Part shown: positions 1 to 12,995 of the stretch, in pieces
Position numbering within the stretch: the first letter of the stretch is position 1
Layout: the number at the start of each line of letters is the position of its first letter
From: Epiperipatus broadwayi
Taxonomy: Eukaryota; Onychophora; Udeonychophora; Euonychophora; Peripatidae
Length of the DNA stretch: 64,000 nt
NCBI GenBank assembly: GCA_028023455.1
Contig: JAQFVV010013059.1
Span: 62,001-126,000 of the forward strand
Reading direction: 5' to 3'
Notes under the pieces: generated by a model
What the model was told of the DNA's origin: nothing
The model's input: the letters and a program-made list of their open reading frames with translations, nothing else
Database searches by the model: none
Position numbers and translations under genes: made by a program

Positions 1-1585
1 TTTAATAAGCAGACAGATCTGATGATTGAGTGAATTATTGCATGTTGTCAAAGTTGGCAATAAATCTTGATGATTATATAAATAGTAATTATATAGAGTA
101 ACTTATCATATGTTTGATTTACAGGCTATTCAAAGGAATATTTATTATGGTAATAGTATCTATCTACCTCTTGATCAGCCCCTTACTCTTTCACCACCAA
201 TTTTTTAATTAATTAGATCATCTCAAGATGTAAACAAAGGAGAGCAATTTGAAACTGATCATTGTGTTTCAAATGAAAATTATGATCTAATCTGATATAT
301 TTGTTTATATTTTGTTGCCCATTGAATTCTCAAAAACCAAATTATCACTATAATTCAAATGCATTTATACTTTTTAAATCATTTTAATATCTTTCACAAC
401 CATAGAGAATCTCTGGAAATATCATAGCTTGAATAGTTTTAATATTTGTTTTTAAATATATATTTATATATATAAATCATTTTCAGGGTTTTACTGAGAT
501 ATTGACAGTAAATACTTTGTTATTAATGAATGATAAAAAACTGTCAATAATTTTTCTTTCTCCCTCATCAATTTTGAAATTAGACATTGCCCTGTCATCA
601 TAACCATTGAACTTTTCATATTTGGCTGTAATCCTGTCTCTTTTAACTTATTAATGAGATTTCTGATGTCTTCTGTTAGTTTAACTATAAGTATAGACCT
701 TAGAATATTAAAATTGTTAATGTTGTCACTATTCTAAATATGCATCAGTTTTTGTCAATTTTTACTTACATCATTTCATTTACTACTCAAGATGGAAAGA
801 TAAGAAAAAAATATGTAATTGTCCCTAAGTTCTTGCTAATATGATAGCATCTAAATTCCTATATTCTGTTTTAACTACTGTGTTTAGTTTTTTTGCTGAG
901 TAATTGATTATTGTATAATAAATCATATGATTTACAACCAAATTAAGGTATTAAAGAGTTGATAATTTTGGCTAACACATTTTTTTAACAGCTCTAGTGT
1001 TTATTTGGATTACATATCCAACTTTTTATTTAAAAAAAAAAACATCTTTTAATCTGCATTATATCTTAAAATTTTCACTTTATTTCTTATAAATGTAAAG
1101 TTTAAAAATAAAAACTATTTTTAAAAATAATATATCAACTTTGCAAATATACAAAAAATAACAATAAACTAAAATATGTAATTAGAGCAATAGTTGTTAT
1201 TTGACAATTATCATTAAGATTGTATTTGGAAAAAAAAATTATTTGAACTCCATTTCTAATAAAATTATTACATTTTGAATTAAAAGTCTCATACTTACTC
1301 CACCTACAACTTTGACACCATCTACTCTGGATTAATACAGTAATGATTATCACTAATCCTTTGTTTAACTAGAGATTGTCTTTAACCCAGATATAAATTT
1401 TAAACCTTAGTGAAAGATTAGTATATTTCATTTTTTATATAAACACACATACACACATTGAGTTATTTATATTTCTTTGTCCCACATGTAATAGCTTTAA
1501 ATAATTTCTTTATGTTTTTAGAAATTTTTTTATATTATTATTGCAATAATATTATAACAGTAATAAAAAATAATATACTTTAATA
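1..1585. other. AT-rich intergenic DNA, nothing recognised
   Basis: Short open frames on both strands have no recognisable motif and the composition of random AT-rich DNA. I see no repeat that recurs elsewhere in the window. Confidence 0.6.
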
Positions 1586-1835
1586 TATATTATATTTAAT
1601 GTTTTCACAGTTATATGATATAAATAAAATAGTTTTTGTGTCAAACTGTATGTTAGTTTTGATTAACTCCCAACGTTTTGATGAAGTAGCATCCACCATT
1701 GTCCAAGTTAACTTTTCAAAGAAAAACTGATAGATCTCACATAATAATGAGATTGAGTGTGAGGATGAGATTGAGTATGAAATAGTTGAGCATTCAAAAT
1801 ATATGAATTAACAAAATGTTTATTTTCTTCAGTTT
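1586..1835 (+). repeat. Dispersed repeat R240, copy 1
   Basis: About 240 bp that recurs at 4,178-4,425 and, in part, twice within 12,567-12,995. Shared blocks in order are a start like TTTAATGTTTTCACAGTTAT, then GTAGCATCCACCATTGTC, then TTAACTTTTCAAAGAAAAAC, ending in a shared AACAAAATGTTTATTTT-like end. The order and spacing match copy 2, so these are copies of one interspersed element. It has no long open frame. The central block, read on the minus strand, resembles linker sequences common in Penelope-like arms, but I cannot assign the class. Confidence 0.7.
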
Positions 1836-3754
1836 CACCATTAATTGTTTTCAAGTTTATATTAGAAGTGATAAAATAAATGATCTCTATAAGGGCAGAA
1901 TACATTGTGCTTCATCAGCTCTATTTAAACCAGTTGGTCTTTTTAATATTTCAATCAAATCCCTTATGGTTCTTAAATCATACTTTTCCAAATTACCAAG
2001 TATTTTTTATTATCAAAAATCAGGTTTGGGACCAATTTCTAAAAAAATGTAAAGTAAAGGCTTTTTATGTTCAAGCATTGTAAACATGGAATTTTATAAC
2101 CTCCCTGGTATTCCAAAAGTACTCTGCCTTTAGGTCTATGGAAAAAAAATCACAATTTTTTTTGCTAGTAGATAAAGTAGTCTTTATGTTAAAATTAGAT
2201 AGTCATCTACTGATTTTTGTCAGTAACTCCTTTAATATAAATTAAACCTATAATTTGCTGAATTTTTCTTTGTGCTATCAATATCAGTTTATAGAAAATC
2301 TACCCACTCCAATAGATATCTTAATTTTAATTCTATCTAATTGCTGAGTCAGACTTTATTAATTTTTTCACCAATCTTCCTGCAGTGTCAACTCTGAGTC
2401 ATTATGTAGTAATGTAATTTAATTCACCACAAAAATGTTAAGTTGCTAGCATGTCCAGATCATGGAATGCAACATGAAATGTAATGGTACATTAACCCAC
2501 AATGAAACAATGTGCTAACATTAAATCTTGTTTTAAATTGGCAAAATATCTATTGAAACATTTTATATAATTTAAATCATGTAAGACATTGAAGCCCTAA
2601 GTTTCAAGAATATTTTTCAGTGGTTTACAATATTTCATAACAGAAGGAAGAGTACCAAAAACAATCCATAGTGAAAGTACAAGACACACTGCCACATTTA
2701 ATGTCCTAATTCATGATGCAGATATATTTAAAATGATTGTGATAAATAGCTAAATAATGTTGCTACATAACATGTGTTGGTTGAGACATATTGCTGTAGG
2801 CAATTTGAAGATAGAATAAGTCATCTTACCCCTGGTGCACACTCTTCATCATATATCTTCAATACATCACGTATTTTCTCTTTTATTCTCTATGTTGCTA
2901 TATTATAAAACTAGGTCAATCTTCATAAAATATATGTTTCAAGCCAATAACCACTCCTATCAATTGCCTTTGAATTGATTATTAATGCACAAACATAGAA
3001 ACATTATTCTTATATGATTTATCTGATGCTTAAATTTTACTGTATTAGCTAGTAGTATAATTTAATAAAGCTTAATATTACTAATGATTATTGATACACA
3101 ATATGTCAGTTTAAAAACTCTAAATGTGATTCTAAATTAAATTCATTTAATCATGAGAAAATGTTGGACATGAGTTTTATTCTCAGAAGAGTTAATTGGT
3201 GCATAAATAAATTAAAGCAGCATTAAATCTACAATATGCCAACTAATGTATTATCTATTTTATTTTATACATTACTGCATTTTGAACAGTGGCCAGTATC
3301 CAAAGTTCAGTAATTGCTCTGCCTTTGAAATGATTATAGATTCAACAAACGTAAAACACTATTTTATTTTAATAACACTAATATGATCCTTTTGATAGTA
3401 AAATTAATATATTAATAATAAAAATAATTTTTAAAAAAAGTTGGATAATGAATAAAAGGTAACTTTATTTGTGTGAAAAAAATATGGGAAAAGCAATAAA
3501 TGCAAAGCCTTCTGAGAATTTCGACATCTCACATACATAAATTGTTCATTCCTTATTTAAAAATTAGAAATGTTTCAAATTATTCTAAAAAAGAAAAATA
3601 AATAAATATATGAACAAGTAAAGAGACTATTAAAATTTATGATATACTTCAGTTTAAATATTGAGATGCTAAAATAAATATTATAAACAGTATGACAAAA
3701 AATTAATGGTAAGCCATGGGCTTCATTTCTTTGAGGAAGTTCTTATCCTATTAC

Positions 3755-3757
<3 letters not shown>
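1836..3757. other. AT-rich intergenic DNA, nothing recognised
   Basis: No coding signature, no tRNA-like boxes and no internal repeat seen on either strand. Confidence 0.55.

Positions 3758-3788
<31 letters not shown>
3758..3788. repeat. (AT)n microsatellite
   Basis: About 15 uninterrupted AT units. Confidence 0.95.
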
Positions 3789-3790
<2 letters not shown>

Positions 3791-3924
3791 TTATAATGTC
3801 AGTGTGCAAAAACTTATTTTACCAATTCAGATTAATGTGGAACTTTTACCTATAACTAATAATATCTAGATGGCAATTTACCAAACAATACTAAATGATG
3901 AGCTAAGTGGTTATGGATTAATTA

Positions 3925-4045
3925 CTTAAAAAAAAATCCAGATTGTGATCTGAAAAGAAGTCTATCTGATGTAAATTTAAATACCAAGATATGGGCATGA
4001 CAGATGAATGCATTAACTACTATATCACAAGGTAAAAGTTGGCAA
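3925..4045 (-). repeat. tRNA-derived SINE S3, degraded, antisense
   Basis: Aligns by eye with 15,180-15,305. On the minus strand both carry a tRNA-like head (a block like TATAGTGTAGTGATTAGCAC, as in Asp/Glu-type tRNA A boxes) followed by a body ending in a run of T/A. This copy is more diverged than the one at 15.2 kb. A short non-autonomous retroposon is the simplest reading; the B box is too decayed to be sure. Confidence 0.45.
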
Positions 4046-4177
4046 TCCCTGTAAATATATCCCAGATGATGATTACATGATAGGACTTGGTTATAATATC
4101 TTTATTTATTTGACAGTCTGGCTTTAGACAGAATATAAATATATTTTGCATGTTCATACATGTATGACATTGATTAT

Positions 4178-4425
4178 ATATATATATTTAATGTTTTTAC
4201 GGTTGTATGATGTAGAAAAATTATAACTTTTTGGGCTGTACCATGTATTATTTTTCATTAAGCACCGATATTTCGACGGACTAGCATCCGCCATTATCAA
4301 GGTTAACTTTTGAAAGAAAAACCGTTAGATCTTAAATAATAATGTGACTGTGTGCGAGATGAGAAATGAGATTCAACTTGAAGTAGTTCAGCATTCACAA
4401 TATGAGGCTTATCAAAATGTTTATT
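4178..4425 (+). repeat. Dispersed repeat R240, copy 2
   Basis: Best-preserved copy of R240. It contains ATTTCGACGGACTAGCATCC followed by GCCATTATCAAGGTTAAC, TTTTGAAAGAAAAACCGTTA and a terminal block AAAATGTTTATTTTATATAT. A separate foldback starts directly after it at 4,440 and may be part of the same element. Confidence 0.7.
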
Positions 4426-4439
4426 TTATATATATATAT

Positions 4440-4575
4440 CCACATTTTAGCTTGATCACACAAGCCATCAAACGGGTGATGAATAGAATATTATAAAAAT
4501 GTTTGTAGGGGCACTTTTTTTTATAATATTCTATTCATCACCCAATTGATGACTTGTGTAATAAACTGAAACCTT
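4440..4575. repeat. Foldback repeat
   Basis: Inverted repeat with arms of about 50 bp. The core GGGTGATGAATAGAATATTA at about 4,475-4,494 is matched by its complement at about 4,523-4,553. The loop is about 20 bases. Arms differ at a few positions (AACGGG versus AATTGGG side), so it is not brand new. Confidence 0.85.
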
Positions 4576-5854
4576 GGTATATTTATAAGCAAAATTATAT
4601 ACAATGAACTCACAACATATATCATTATATATACATATATGTGTGTGTTATTATTATAAGTTGGAATTCAATTAATAAAGCATGAAAATTCTTATGCAAA
4701 ATCAGTTGTAATAGAAAAGTGTAGTGAAATAATGATATCAAAGAACTCTATATTTCTTTTTTTCCTAAGAGTTTCTTATTTCTGGTAATTTTGATTGCTT
4801 ATTCATGGTTTTATACAAGCAGAGTTATAATTTTAAATACTATTATAGTCTTGAAATATAAAAAGTGTTAGGGTTGTAAGTAATTTAGAATTATATTATG
4901 TTGTATACTTAACGTTTTCAAAAATAATTTGTTTTTAAATTTATTTTATAATCCAATAAAAAGTGAATTTACGAAAAAAATCTGTGTATATTTAATTTCT
5001 ATGTCTCATATTTATTTATTTATTTGGTCAGTCATAGATATATGCATGATAATTAGATAATATTTGCCAAAAAAAAAAAACAACAACAACAACAATCTGT
5101 CAAATTAGTAGGTGAAAAATTTGTAATATTTTCAAAAAATTGTAATTTTTATTAGCCCACATTTCATCTCAATTTCATAAATATTGCAACTAACTAAAAT
5201 TATCCTTTCTCATTATATATGCATTTTGTAAATAATTTTTATTCATGAGATAATCTAGAAATATCAATGCTCGTATTTCCACGTTCATGTTGACAAGTCA
5301 ATATTTATACATTGCAAGCTTCTCTCGCAAGATAGAATTTGTTTTCTATCCACTTTTATCATATTGTGGTCTTGTATATGAGTATCAATTATCGTTCATA
5401 TTTTATCTACATATCTATTGTTACAATATATATAATTAAATGATTTTATTATTAATAATTTATATTTATATTTTTTTAAAAATTCAAATTATTTTATTTC
5501 CACGTATAATTAAAACTTAATCACACAAAAAATATTTATTCTGCTATTTATTTATTTATTCATTCATATTATCATAATTTTTTCAATGATATGGATGCCT
5601 GAAGAGTTGAGAGTGGAGAAGATTGAAGTCTGTTCATTAAAGTTTGAAGATTTGATATCTTAATATAAACCGAGCACTAGTTATATATATATGAGATATG
5701 ATGATACGGACCAACTGATGAATTCTGGTTCAGCATGACATATATATATATACACAAACCATTATACAATTACAAATATCCAGTAACGCCCTCTGTTTAA
5801 AGATCTATATCTCAATAATAGCAAACCTTCATGTATGTGGTTTTGTGTATCAGT
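4576..5854. other. AT-rich intergenic DNA
   Basis: Only short simple repeats, such as a run of CAA units near 5,081-5,094. No gene seen. Confidence 0.55.
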
Positions 5855-5925
5855 TGTATAGGATACAGAGAATGTCTAAAGAGTGCTTGAAAGTCTGGGT
5901 TCAAATAAATTTTCTCTAATTATTC
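5855..5925 (+). repeat. tRNA-derived SINE S2 fragment
   Basis: Contains GAAAGTCTGGGTTCAAAT preceded by a block like ATAGGATACAGAGAATG. The same block order (GGATGGAGAGT, then GTGTGAAAGTCTG, then a B-box-like GTTCGAATCC) occurs at 30,304-30,571, 30,930-31,030 and 41,700-41,770. GGTTCAAAT is close to the Pol III B box GGTTCGANTCC, so a tRNA-derived SINE is likely. Confidence 0.5.
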
Positions 5926-6497
5926 GTATTATATAATTTAGGAATTCAGTTTTAACTTAATAATATGATAGATATCGTTGGATTTAATTAAGTCAGGTAA
6001 AATAAACGCAAGGAAAAAAAGTATTCAATTTAATTCCAAATCACTGACTACTTAATAAGCAAATTTTATTCATGTTTATATTTATAAGAAAAGTGATGCA
6101 TTTTTTAATCTCAAATTCTTTAAAAAGAGGAAATTTACAAAATATACTTTCTTTTTTTTTTAGTAAATTAATCTTTTATTTTAATTCATTTTATTCTAAT
6201 TTTAAATCTTTTTTAAAATTTTTTATTTTTACTGCATCTAACGCTTTATACTGATATTTTCTGTGAATAATCTTATTCATATTTATGAGCGGATAAGTTT
6301 GAGAAAATCTAATCGTATATTAATTTTTAAAAATTGTTAAATATGCATATAAATAAGATAATACCGATCTTTTACAATATAAAAGATGGATTCCTTTCAT
6401 AATTTAAAAGAAAAATCATATAAAATTATTTTTTGTTATTCATAAAAACATTTTTAAAATCTACATTAAATTTAAATAATTAAAGAAACATTTTTAT

Positions 6498-6570
6498 ATG
6501 CCCCTAGTAGTTAGCTCACTAGTAAAGTGAATAACTTCAGAGCTACAGGATCTTTTCACTGAAGGAAGTG
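6498..6570 (+). repeat. Possible tRNA-like SINE relic
   Basis: The block TAGTTAGCTCACTAGTAAAG resembles a tRNA D arm, followed by AACTTCAGAGC in the anticodon-arm position. No convincing B box remains. A weak call, based on tRNA resemblance only. Confidence 0.3.
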
Positions 6571-7775
6571 AAAAACATAATTTTCCAGATAATCATTCAA
6601 TTAATTGCTACAAAGATTACACATTATCTAAGCACTCAAGGGTAAGGTTGATTACAACAGTTTTATTAATAACTGTAAATTGAATGGAATATTGCTTAAA
6701 GTTTTATAAGAAGTTTGCACACCAGAGGAGACAGAGCTGAGTTGTAATCCATGAATAAGAAGCTTAAAAGTCTCATTCTTTTACTGTATTAAACCATACA
6801 GGGCAATGGTTTTATTCACTCAACCAAAATTCAATTGATCAAACTTATCTGTCTTCTTTAGCTCAACATTACCACTAAAACACCATAAACATATAATAAT
6901 TTTTTTAAAAAATATTGTTGTCACAGTAGTCCTGCTGCATCATGACTTCCAAATTGCTATATGTATTTGAAAATGATAATTGATAAAAATTATTTGATTT
7001 AATAAACATAGCTATTTTTTGTATGTGACTCATTCTTGCTGCAAATGAATAGAACTCTTATTGTCTGACCATTAACTTTGTTTTTGAATGACACTTGATT
7101 TTACTAGTAGGTGACAAAAACAACCTCAAATAATGCACTAAAATCAAATATATTTTTATTATTTCACTATAGAGGAAAAGAAAAAAAACACTTACTAGTC
7201 TAATCAATTATAATTTTATAATTAAACTAAAAATTGATAGTAAGTGAATGACTAGCTGCAGTGATATTGGAAGTTTGCGAGAAACATACAAATTTGCATC
7301 CAAATCTTGATATTTTATACAAAACAATAAAGCTTAATCCAGATTTATATATGATCACATAATAAATATTATTATGTTTAGTTAATAATTGTTTAAATAA
7401 AATAATTCCAAATTAATTTTTTAGTACACAGTTTTTAACAACAGTTTCTAAGATGAAAACACGAAACAAAAGCACTGAAGACTAAAACTGAATGTAAAAA
7501 CAATTTTTCTAAATAGTGGAAACACAAAATAATGTAAAGAATCAACAACATTGAAATTTCACTGAATTTTATAACTGTCAATCAAATAATATGATTCTCA
7601 CCTTGTCTGAACATATAAAGAAAATAATTTTAGCTAATACAAACAGTGAAAATAAATTTTTATTCATTATAAGTGTAATTATAATAATAAATGGCTCAAC
7701 TTAATATTTGTAAGTTAGAATCAATAAATTTATTTTTTTGATAATGCAAATATTCATAGTTTTGCAAACAATATA
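6571..7775. other. AT-rich intergenic DNA, nothing recognised
   Basis: No coding or repeat signature seen. Confidence 0.5.
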
Positions 7776-7897
7776 ATATTAGAACTACATAACATGATAT
7801 ATATATATATTGCATTGAAAATAAATATATATTTATATATATATATAATATTAGAACTACATAACATGATATATATATATATTGCATTGAAAATAAA
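7776..7897. repeat. Tandem duplication, 71-bp period
   Basis: A block starting AATATTAGAACTACATAACA and ending in TTGCATTGAAAATAAA occurs twice, 71 bp apart, separated by TA-rich sequence. The copies are essentially identical, so the duplication is recent. A short open frame across it on the minus strand is just the repeated TA tract and is not a gene. Confidence 0.9.
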
Positions 7898-8584
7898 AAT
7901 CCTTTACTTGCAATATTAAAATCTTAAAATTTTCAAAAAATGATGTGTTAGTCAGTTAAACAAAATATATCTGGATTTTATCTGAGGTCACCAAGAATTT
8001 ACAAGAGAAACAAGCTTAGATAATTCTAATTATGAGAATGAAATTTTATTCATGGCAGATATTAATAAAGTCTTATTATAAATGGTGAATCTTAATGTTT
8101 CTAAAATAGAATTATTAAGCACTCATTTTAGTGTTCAAAGACTTCACAAATATATAATATTGGAACTATGTAGTGTGAAATATTATGTATATCTGTTGAA
8201 AGTGCCATAAAGATCCACACTGTATGGTTCTCTTATTACATTTATCAAAGAGAGAGAAATAATAGATAGATAGATGGATTGGAAATAGATAAATAAATAA
8301 ATGGACAATACATAGATAAAAAAATATTTATACAAAATAAAAGATTAAAAAAAATGATATGATAGAAGAAAAATAAGGAAAAAATAATAAAATGCAAAAA
8401 GTGTAGTTAAAAAAACAAATAAACGAAAACAAGTTTAATAAAATAATAAAATTGAGAAGAATAATGAAAAAATAAATAAATTATTAAACAAAAGCAAGAA
8501 AGAAGAAATGATAATTAAAAAAACTAATAAAAATGGTCTAATAACTATATATATATATATTCTATTATTAAATAAGATGCTTTT

Positions 8585-8920
8585 TCATTCATAAAAAAAT
8601 CAATGAAATTGTTGCGTTCCTTTTCCATTTTAAAAAGCTTTTTATTTTTATGAATCCATATATATATATTAATACATTATATATCTTTCTGACATTTCGA
8701 CTATTTGCTTTATTTATATAATAATAAAGAATAGGGGGAAATCCTTGGAAATGATAATAATAAAGAATAGAGGGAGATCCTTAAAAATGACTACAAGAAA
8801 ATAGTCGAAATGTCAGAAAGGTATATATCGAAATATATATGAATTCATAAAAATAAAAATAAAATTTCAAAAGAAAGAGACAACAACTTCATTGATTTTT
8901 TTTTATATAATAAAGATTAT
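8585..8920. repeat. Foldback element with internal direct repeat
   Basis: Outer arms: AAAAAATCAATGAAATTGTT near 8,595 pairs with its complement near 8,890-8,905. Inner arms: TTTCTGACATTTCGACTATT at about 8,683-8,702 pairs with its complement at about 8,803-8,822. Two imperfect direct copies of an AATAATAAAGAATAG block lie in the loop. No open frame. It looks like a non-autonomous inverted-repeat element of unknown class. Confidence 0.75.
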
Positions 8921-9449
8921 TTGGAGCCATATTTTTAAAAAGAAAAGGTTTATTTTTATTAATAACAATGATGATGTTTTAAAAAAGTTGATATTTAAAT
9001 CTGAGCATTAATAAAATATCAGACATAACTAGAGAATTCAAAGCACATTAACAGTCAATAGACATTCTTCAGTAATATTTCAATGAGTTTAAATGTCACC
9101 TTTAAAATATTTTTAAAAATTAAAGATTTAGATGATTAAGATTTGATGGGATTTAATAAGAAAATAACTTATACTTTGTTAAAAATTGATGCACAAAAAT
9201 CATTACTTCATCAATTAATTTGTAACTGAGACTAGGCAATGAACAAAAAATTAAAATATTAAAAATAACTTATATAGAAGAATGGAATATCAGGAATTCT
9301 TATTAAATTATGTAAAAAAATTGTTGATGATAACATGAAGAAATATAACTGAAATAGAGAGGAAAGCTGTAGGCAAGAACAAAAATTTCAAGATTATAAA
9401 ATAAAATTTTGGCAATAAGAAAATCATACACTATTATTAAATAAAACCT

Positions 9450-9565
9450 AACATGTTGTTAGCCGAGAGGTCAGCACAGCCACCTTGCAATCAAGCAGTT
9501 GATTGCAGACAGTTGTTGCAGGATTGCCTACTGGCCAATGCTGTAACATATGGGAAAAAAAAACA
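9450..9565 (+). repeat. tRNA-derived SINE S1, copy 1
   Basis: The head TTAGCCGAGAGGTCAGCAC resembles a Leu/Ser-type tRNA D arm (A box). The tail AATGCTGTAACATATGGG runs into an A tract. Same layout as 11,850-11,952. A 62-codon open frame crosses it but only reflects the SINE body. Confidence 0.6.
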
Positions 9566-10352
9566 TAACGTCTCAAAATGTAACTTCAATAATTTAGTCA
9601 GCTATATCTCGGAAAGTGTAACAAAGAAAATAGATGCATAACCATATTAGAGATAGACTTTGTTTCTTCAATAAATGCCACAATTTTCTTTTCACCATCT
9701 ATGCCATGATTGTGATTATTATGGTTAATTAGTTGAAAGTGCAATTTTTGCTAATTTCACAAAATAAAACCTATCTCTAACAGGGTCATGCATATATTTT
9801 GTTTACAACATCATCAAATAAATAATAAAAAATGCTGATGGGTTCATTGCTAAAGAGTTTATAAAAAGTTTGAGCACCTGAATTGTGAGCATAAGAATTG
9901 GCTATGGATCCCAAGCTGGATATTTTAACAGTACCAAACTAAATAATAATAAATAACAAGAGAAACATGATAATATGTTCAAATACAATCCCATCTTTTG
10001 GAATTCCAAATTTTTAAATAAGTGAGAAATGCATTTAAATTTATGAAACATGGAAATACAAGCATGGAATAATGGAATCATCATATAAAAAGCAAATAAA
10101 AAAATAGAGAAATTGTTGGTACAGCTATATATCCAATGACTAATCAATAAAGATTTTTTGATGACTTGAAGAATGTAACAGTGATATTGCGTTACAGATA
10201 AGTAAAAGTATATATCTTTAAAAAAGCATCTAAGTCTTCTATGAGTTCTATACAAAATCTTTACTAAATATAATATCATGTGAAATTTATCAAGTTTATT
10301 TAAAATAACAATTGAACTGCCCTCTAGCTACTATGTTTAATGATCACCATCT

Positions 10353-10385
10353 AGGGTGGGACTACTGTATGGAGAGTTTTGGATG
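10353..10385 (+). repeat. 3'-end fragment of the 456-bp ribozyme-bearing family
   Basis: ACTACTGTATGGAGAGTTTT matches the conserved 3' terminus of the family seen at 17.8, 22.57, 24.25, 24.70 and 25.14 kb. Only about 33 bp are recognisable. Confidence 0.65.
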
Positions 10386-10659
10386 TTTTTTAATGACTTT
10401 TTACAGTAAGAAAAACATAGCAGCTATCAGGAAGTTCATTTATTAAAATCATTACTAAGTATATATTCAGTAAGGTAAACATAAGTAATGATTTTACTAC
10501 TATAGTACTAGTTTTCTGATTGTTGGTCTTTGTTAGTTATGAAATGTAACCAATACAGTTTAGGAAATTTATAAGTACTTTTGTACATATTTTGTTCTAA
10601 TTCTACACTTGATCCTTTTAATAATTTTTATGTCATTCATAAGACTAAAGATTATCCAA

Positions 10660-10850
10660 TAGTGAATAATATTTCTGTAGAGTAAGTTTTGCTACTCCAC
10701 TTTTACACAAGGTAGGGACTGGTTTCTATTAACATCAACACCTTGTGGAGAGATCGTAAAGATGTTAAAAACAGATAGAAAACAGTCCCTACCTTGTGTA
10801 AGAGTGATATAGTAAAACTTATACACTACATAAAGATTATTCATTACTTT
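10660..10850. repeat. Foldback repeat
   Basis: Arms at about 10,664-10,735 and 10,781-10,846 pair through CACAAGGTAGGGACTG and flanking TAAGTTTTRCTA-type sequence. The spacer is about 45 bp. No open frame of interest; a 69-codon minus-strand frame is an accident of the arms. Confidence 0.85.
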
Positions 10851-11849
10851 ATTCTTTTGTTGTATTCCTTCACATAAAGACAAAAGATAAACATACTCCA
10901 TAATATTTTTTTCAACTTATATTCTACAATACCAACTATACTTATGTTGTCTGAGCTATTTCAAATGTCCTGGTTTTAAATTTGAAAAATGGTAACCTTA
11001 AAATTAATAGAACTTTGAATTCAAAGCTATCAAAATAAAAAGCTGGATTTAAAAAGATTATAACACATAGCTTATTTCCAAGTATTAGGAGAAGTTGTAG
11101 AAAGTATAAATAAGTTGAGATTTTACATTTGATTTGTAGATAATAAAACCATTTGTCTTTATAAAGAATTTTCCAGTGATCATAGTTTTGAATAAGTTTA
11201 TTTTCTCCCCCCCCCCCGCATGTTTTGGTGCAATGAAAGAATGCTAGATTCTGGAACTGAAGATCTATGAATTGTGCCTAGGCTCTGCTTCTTTTGGTAT
11301 TGAAACTTCTTATGAACACTTGAAACAATAAATCATTGGATTATCGTTTTTTGAGGAAATTTTTCAAATTTAAAAAAAATTGATCAAAATGCAATAATAG
11401 TAATTAGACTACATTAAAAAATTAATACAGCAAAGTGATTTAATTTTTTAAAAACTTTTTGCAACATTTTTATGGGAAGTATTCTATGAATTAAAATACA
11501 AAACCTAGAAAATAAAAACAAATAGTAATTACTTTAATCGTCTAGGTTCTTCAGATGATGTGTTTGTCTTCATAAATAATCCTTAAGAACCTCAGAGAAT
11601 GTTACAGACGAAAGTAGCAAAGTAAGATAGAATTTGATTGCTAACAAAACAGAAGAACTAAAGTAAAATTTAGCCCCCCCCCCCAAGAAAACAAAACAAA
11701 GACTGATATCAATAAATTAAAAAAAGGTAACAACTATAAATATCTTGATCAGATTAGCATTGAAATGAAAACATAATGGATGTAATTAAATGTACAGTTA
11801 AATATGTATAAAGTGTTTTATGCAGAAATAACAGTATGAAAATGTCAGG

Positions 11850-11952
11850 CATTGGTGGTCGAAAGGTCAGCGACAGCTGCCTAAGAAACCATTGTCCCGG
11901 GTTAGTTGGTTTGCTTCCCGGCTGATGCTATGACACATGAAAAAAAAAAATA
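11850..11952 (+). repeat. tRNA-derived SINE S1, copy 2
   Basis: The head TGGTGGTCGAAAGGTCAGCG is a tRNA-like A box, the middle CCCGGGTTAGTTGG is GC-rich, and the tail GATGCTATGACACATG is followed by A10. It shares the tail block and the order with the copy at 9,450. A short C10 run lies nearby, at about 11,674-11,683. Confidence 0.6.
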
Positions 11953-12390
11953 CAGTATGAAAATGAAATGTGCATACGAACTTAAAATAAAAAGTCTTTA
12001 ATAGTTATGTTTTATTAACACTTACTTTTGGGTCCAAGACATGGGTGTTTAATAGATAAATCAAAGATTTCAAACCACATAGAAAGATATTGGGGAGATG
12101 TATGTTGGTATTAATAAAGAGAGATTGAAAGCAAAGCATGCGAGAAAATAAACCTATCGATATTTATGATCTGATTGAAAAAGCTAAGAGGCTGAAATGA
12201 AATTGGGCTTGGCATAATACTAAAAAAGATAGCAGTAGATAAATAATTAAAAAAAAAACTTTTAGTTTGAATTCTAAAAGTTTTAACAGATCCAGAAAAA
12301 GATCATAAGTGAAGTGTATCAATGAGACAAGAAAGTTTGATGAAATGAAGTGAAAACAATCTAAATTAAAATCAGAGATAAATAATACAA

Positions 12391-12427
<37 letters not shown>
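12391..12427. repeat. (CA)n(TA)n compound microsatellite
   Basis: About 10 CA units run into about 9 TA units. Confidence 0.95.
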
Positions 12428-12566
12428 ATTACATGTCCATATCTACAATTCTCTGTAAATCAGATTTTGAATCTAAAGAATATACAATATTCTTGTTTAT
12501 AATAATTTTTGTTAAGGATTAGACAAAAAGCAATAAAAAATTACTTATGTATAAGTAGACATACAT

Positions 12567-12995
12567 ATAATGTTTTCTTGGTTATATGATGTAAATAAAG
12601 TGCTTTTTGGGTTAAACCAAGTGTTACTTTTGCTTACTTCCCAATGTTTTTTAGAAATAGCATCTGCCATTGTCAAGATTAACTTTGCAGTTTTATAAAA
12701 ATTGGAATGAAACTTTAATTTGCAGCGTTTTGGAATTACTTCATTATTTCTTCAACGAATTAAAAATTTAAGATCACGTAACAAATTTTTTTCCACACAA
12801 GATCTTTCGAAAGTTTTTAAACAATAAAACATATTCTTCCCACAGAGATTAATAAGATTATATTTAATGTTTTCACAGTTATATGATGTATATAAAGTAG
12901 TTTTTGGGTTAAACTGTATGCTAGTTTTGCTTAGTTTCCAATGTTGGGAAGTAAGCAAAAATAACACATGGTTTAACCCAAAATTATTTTATATA
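12567..12995. repeat. Dispersed repeat R240, copies 3 and 4 with an inverted segment
   Basis: 12,567-12,690 carries the R240 blocks ATGTTTTCTTGGTTATATGA, TTACTTCCCAATGTTTT and GCATCTGCCATTGTCAAG in order. A second start, TTTAATGTTTTCACAGTTAT, occurs at about 12,862. It continues into a foldback at 12,895-12,995, in which TTTTTGGGTTAAACTG pairs with CATGGTTTAACCCAAAA. About 170 bp of unrelated DNA separates the two copies. Confidence 0.65.

Noticed and set aside
4255-4310. Hammerhead ribozyme in R240
   Set aside because: The minus strand has a GAAA-like segment and a GGCGGATGCTAGTCCGTC hairpin-like block, but no CUGANGA core in any of the four copies.
9453-9641. 62-codon plus-strand frame
   Set aside because: It starts inside a tRNA-derived SINE and has no conserved motif.
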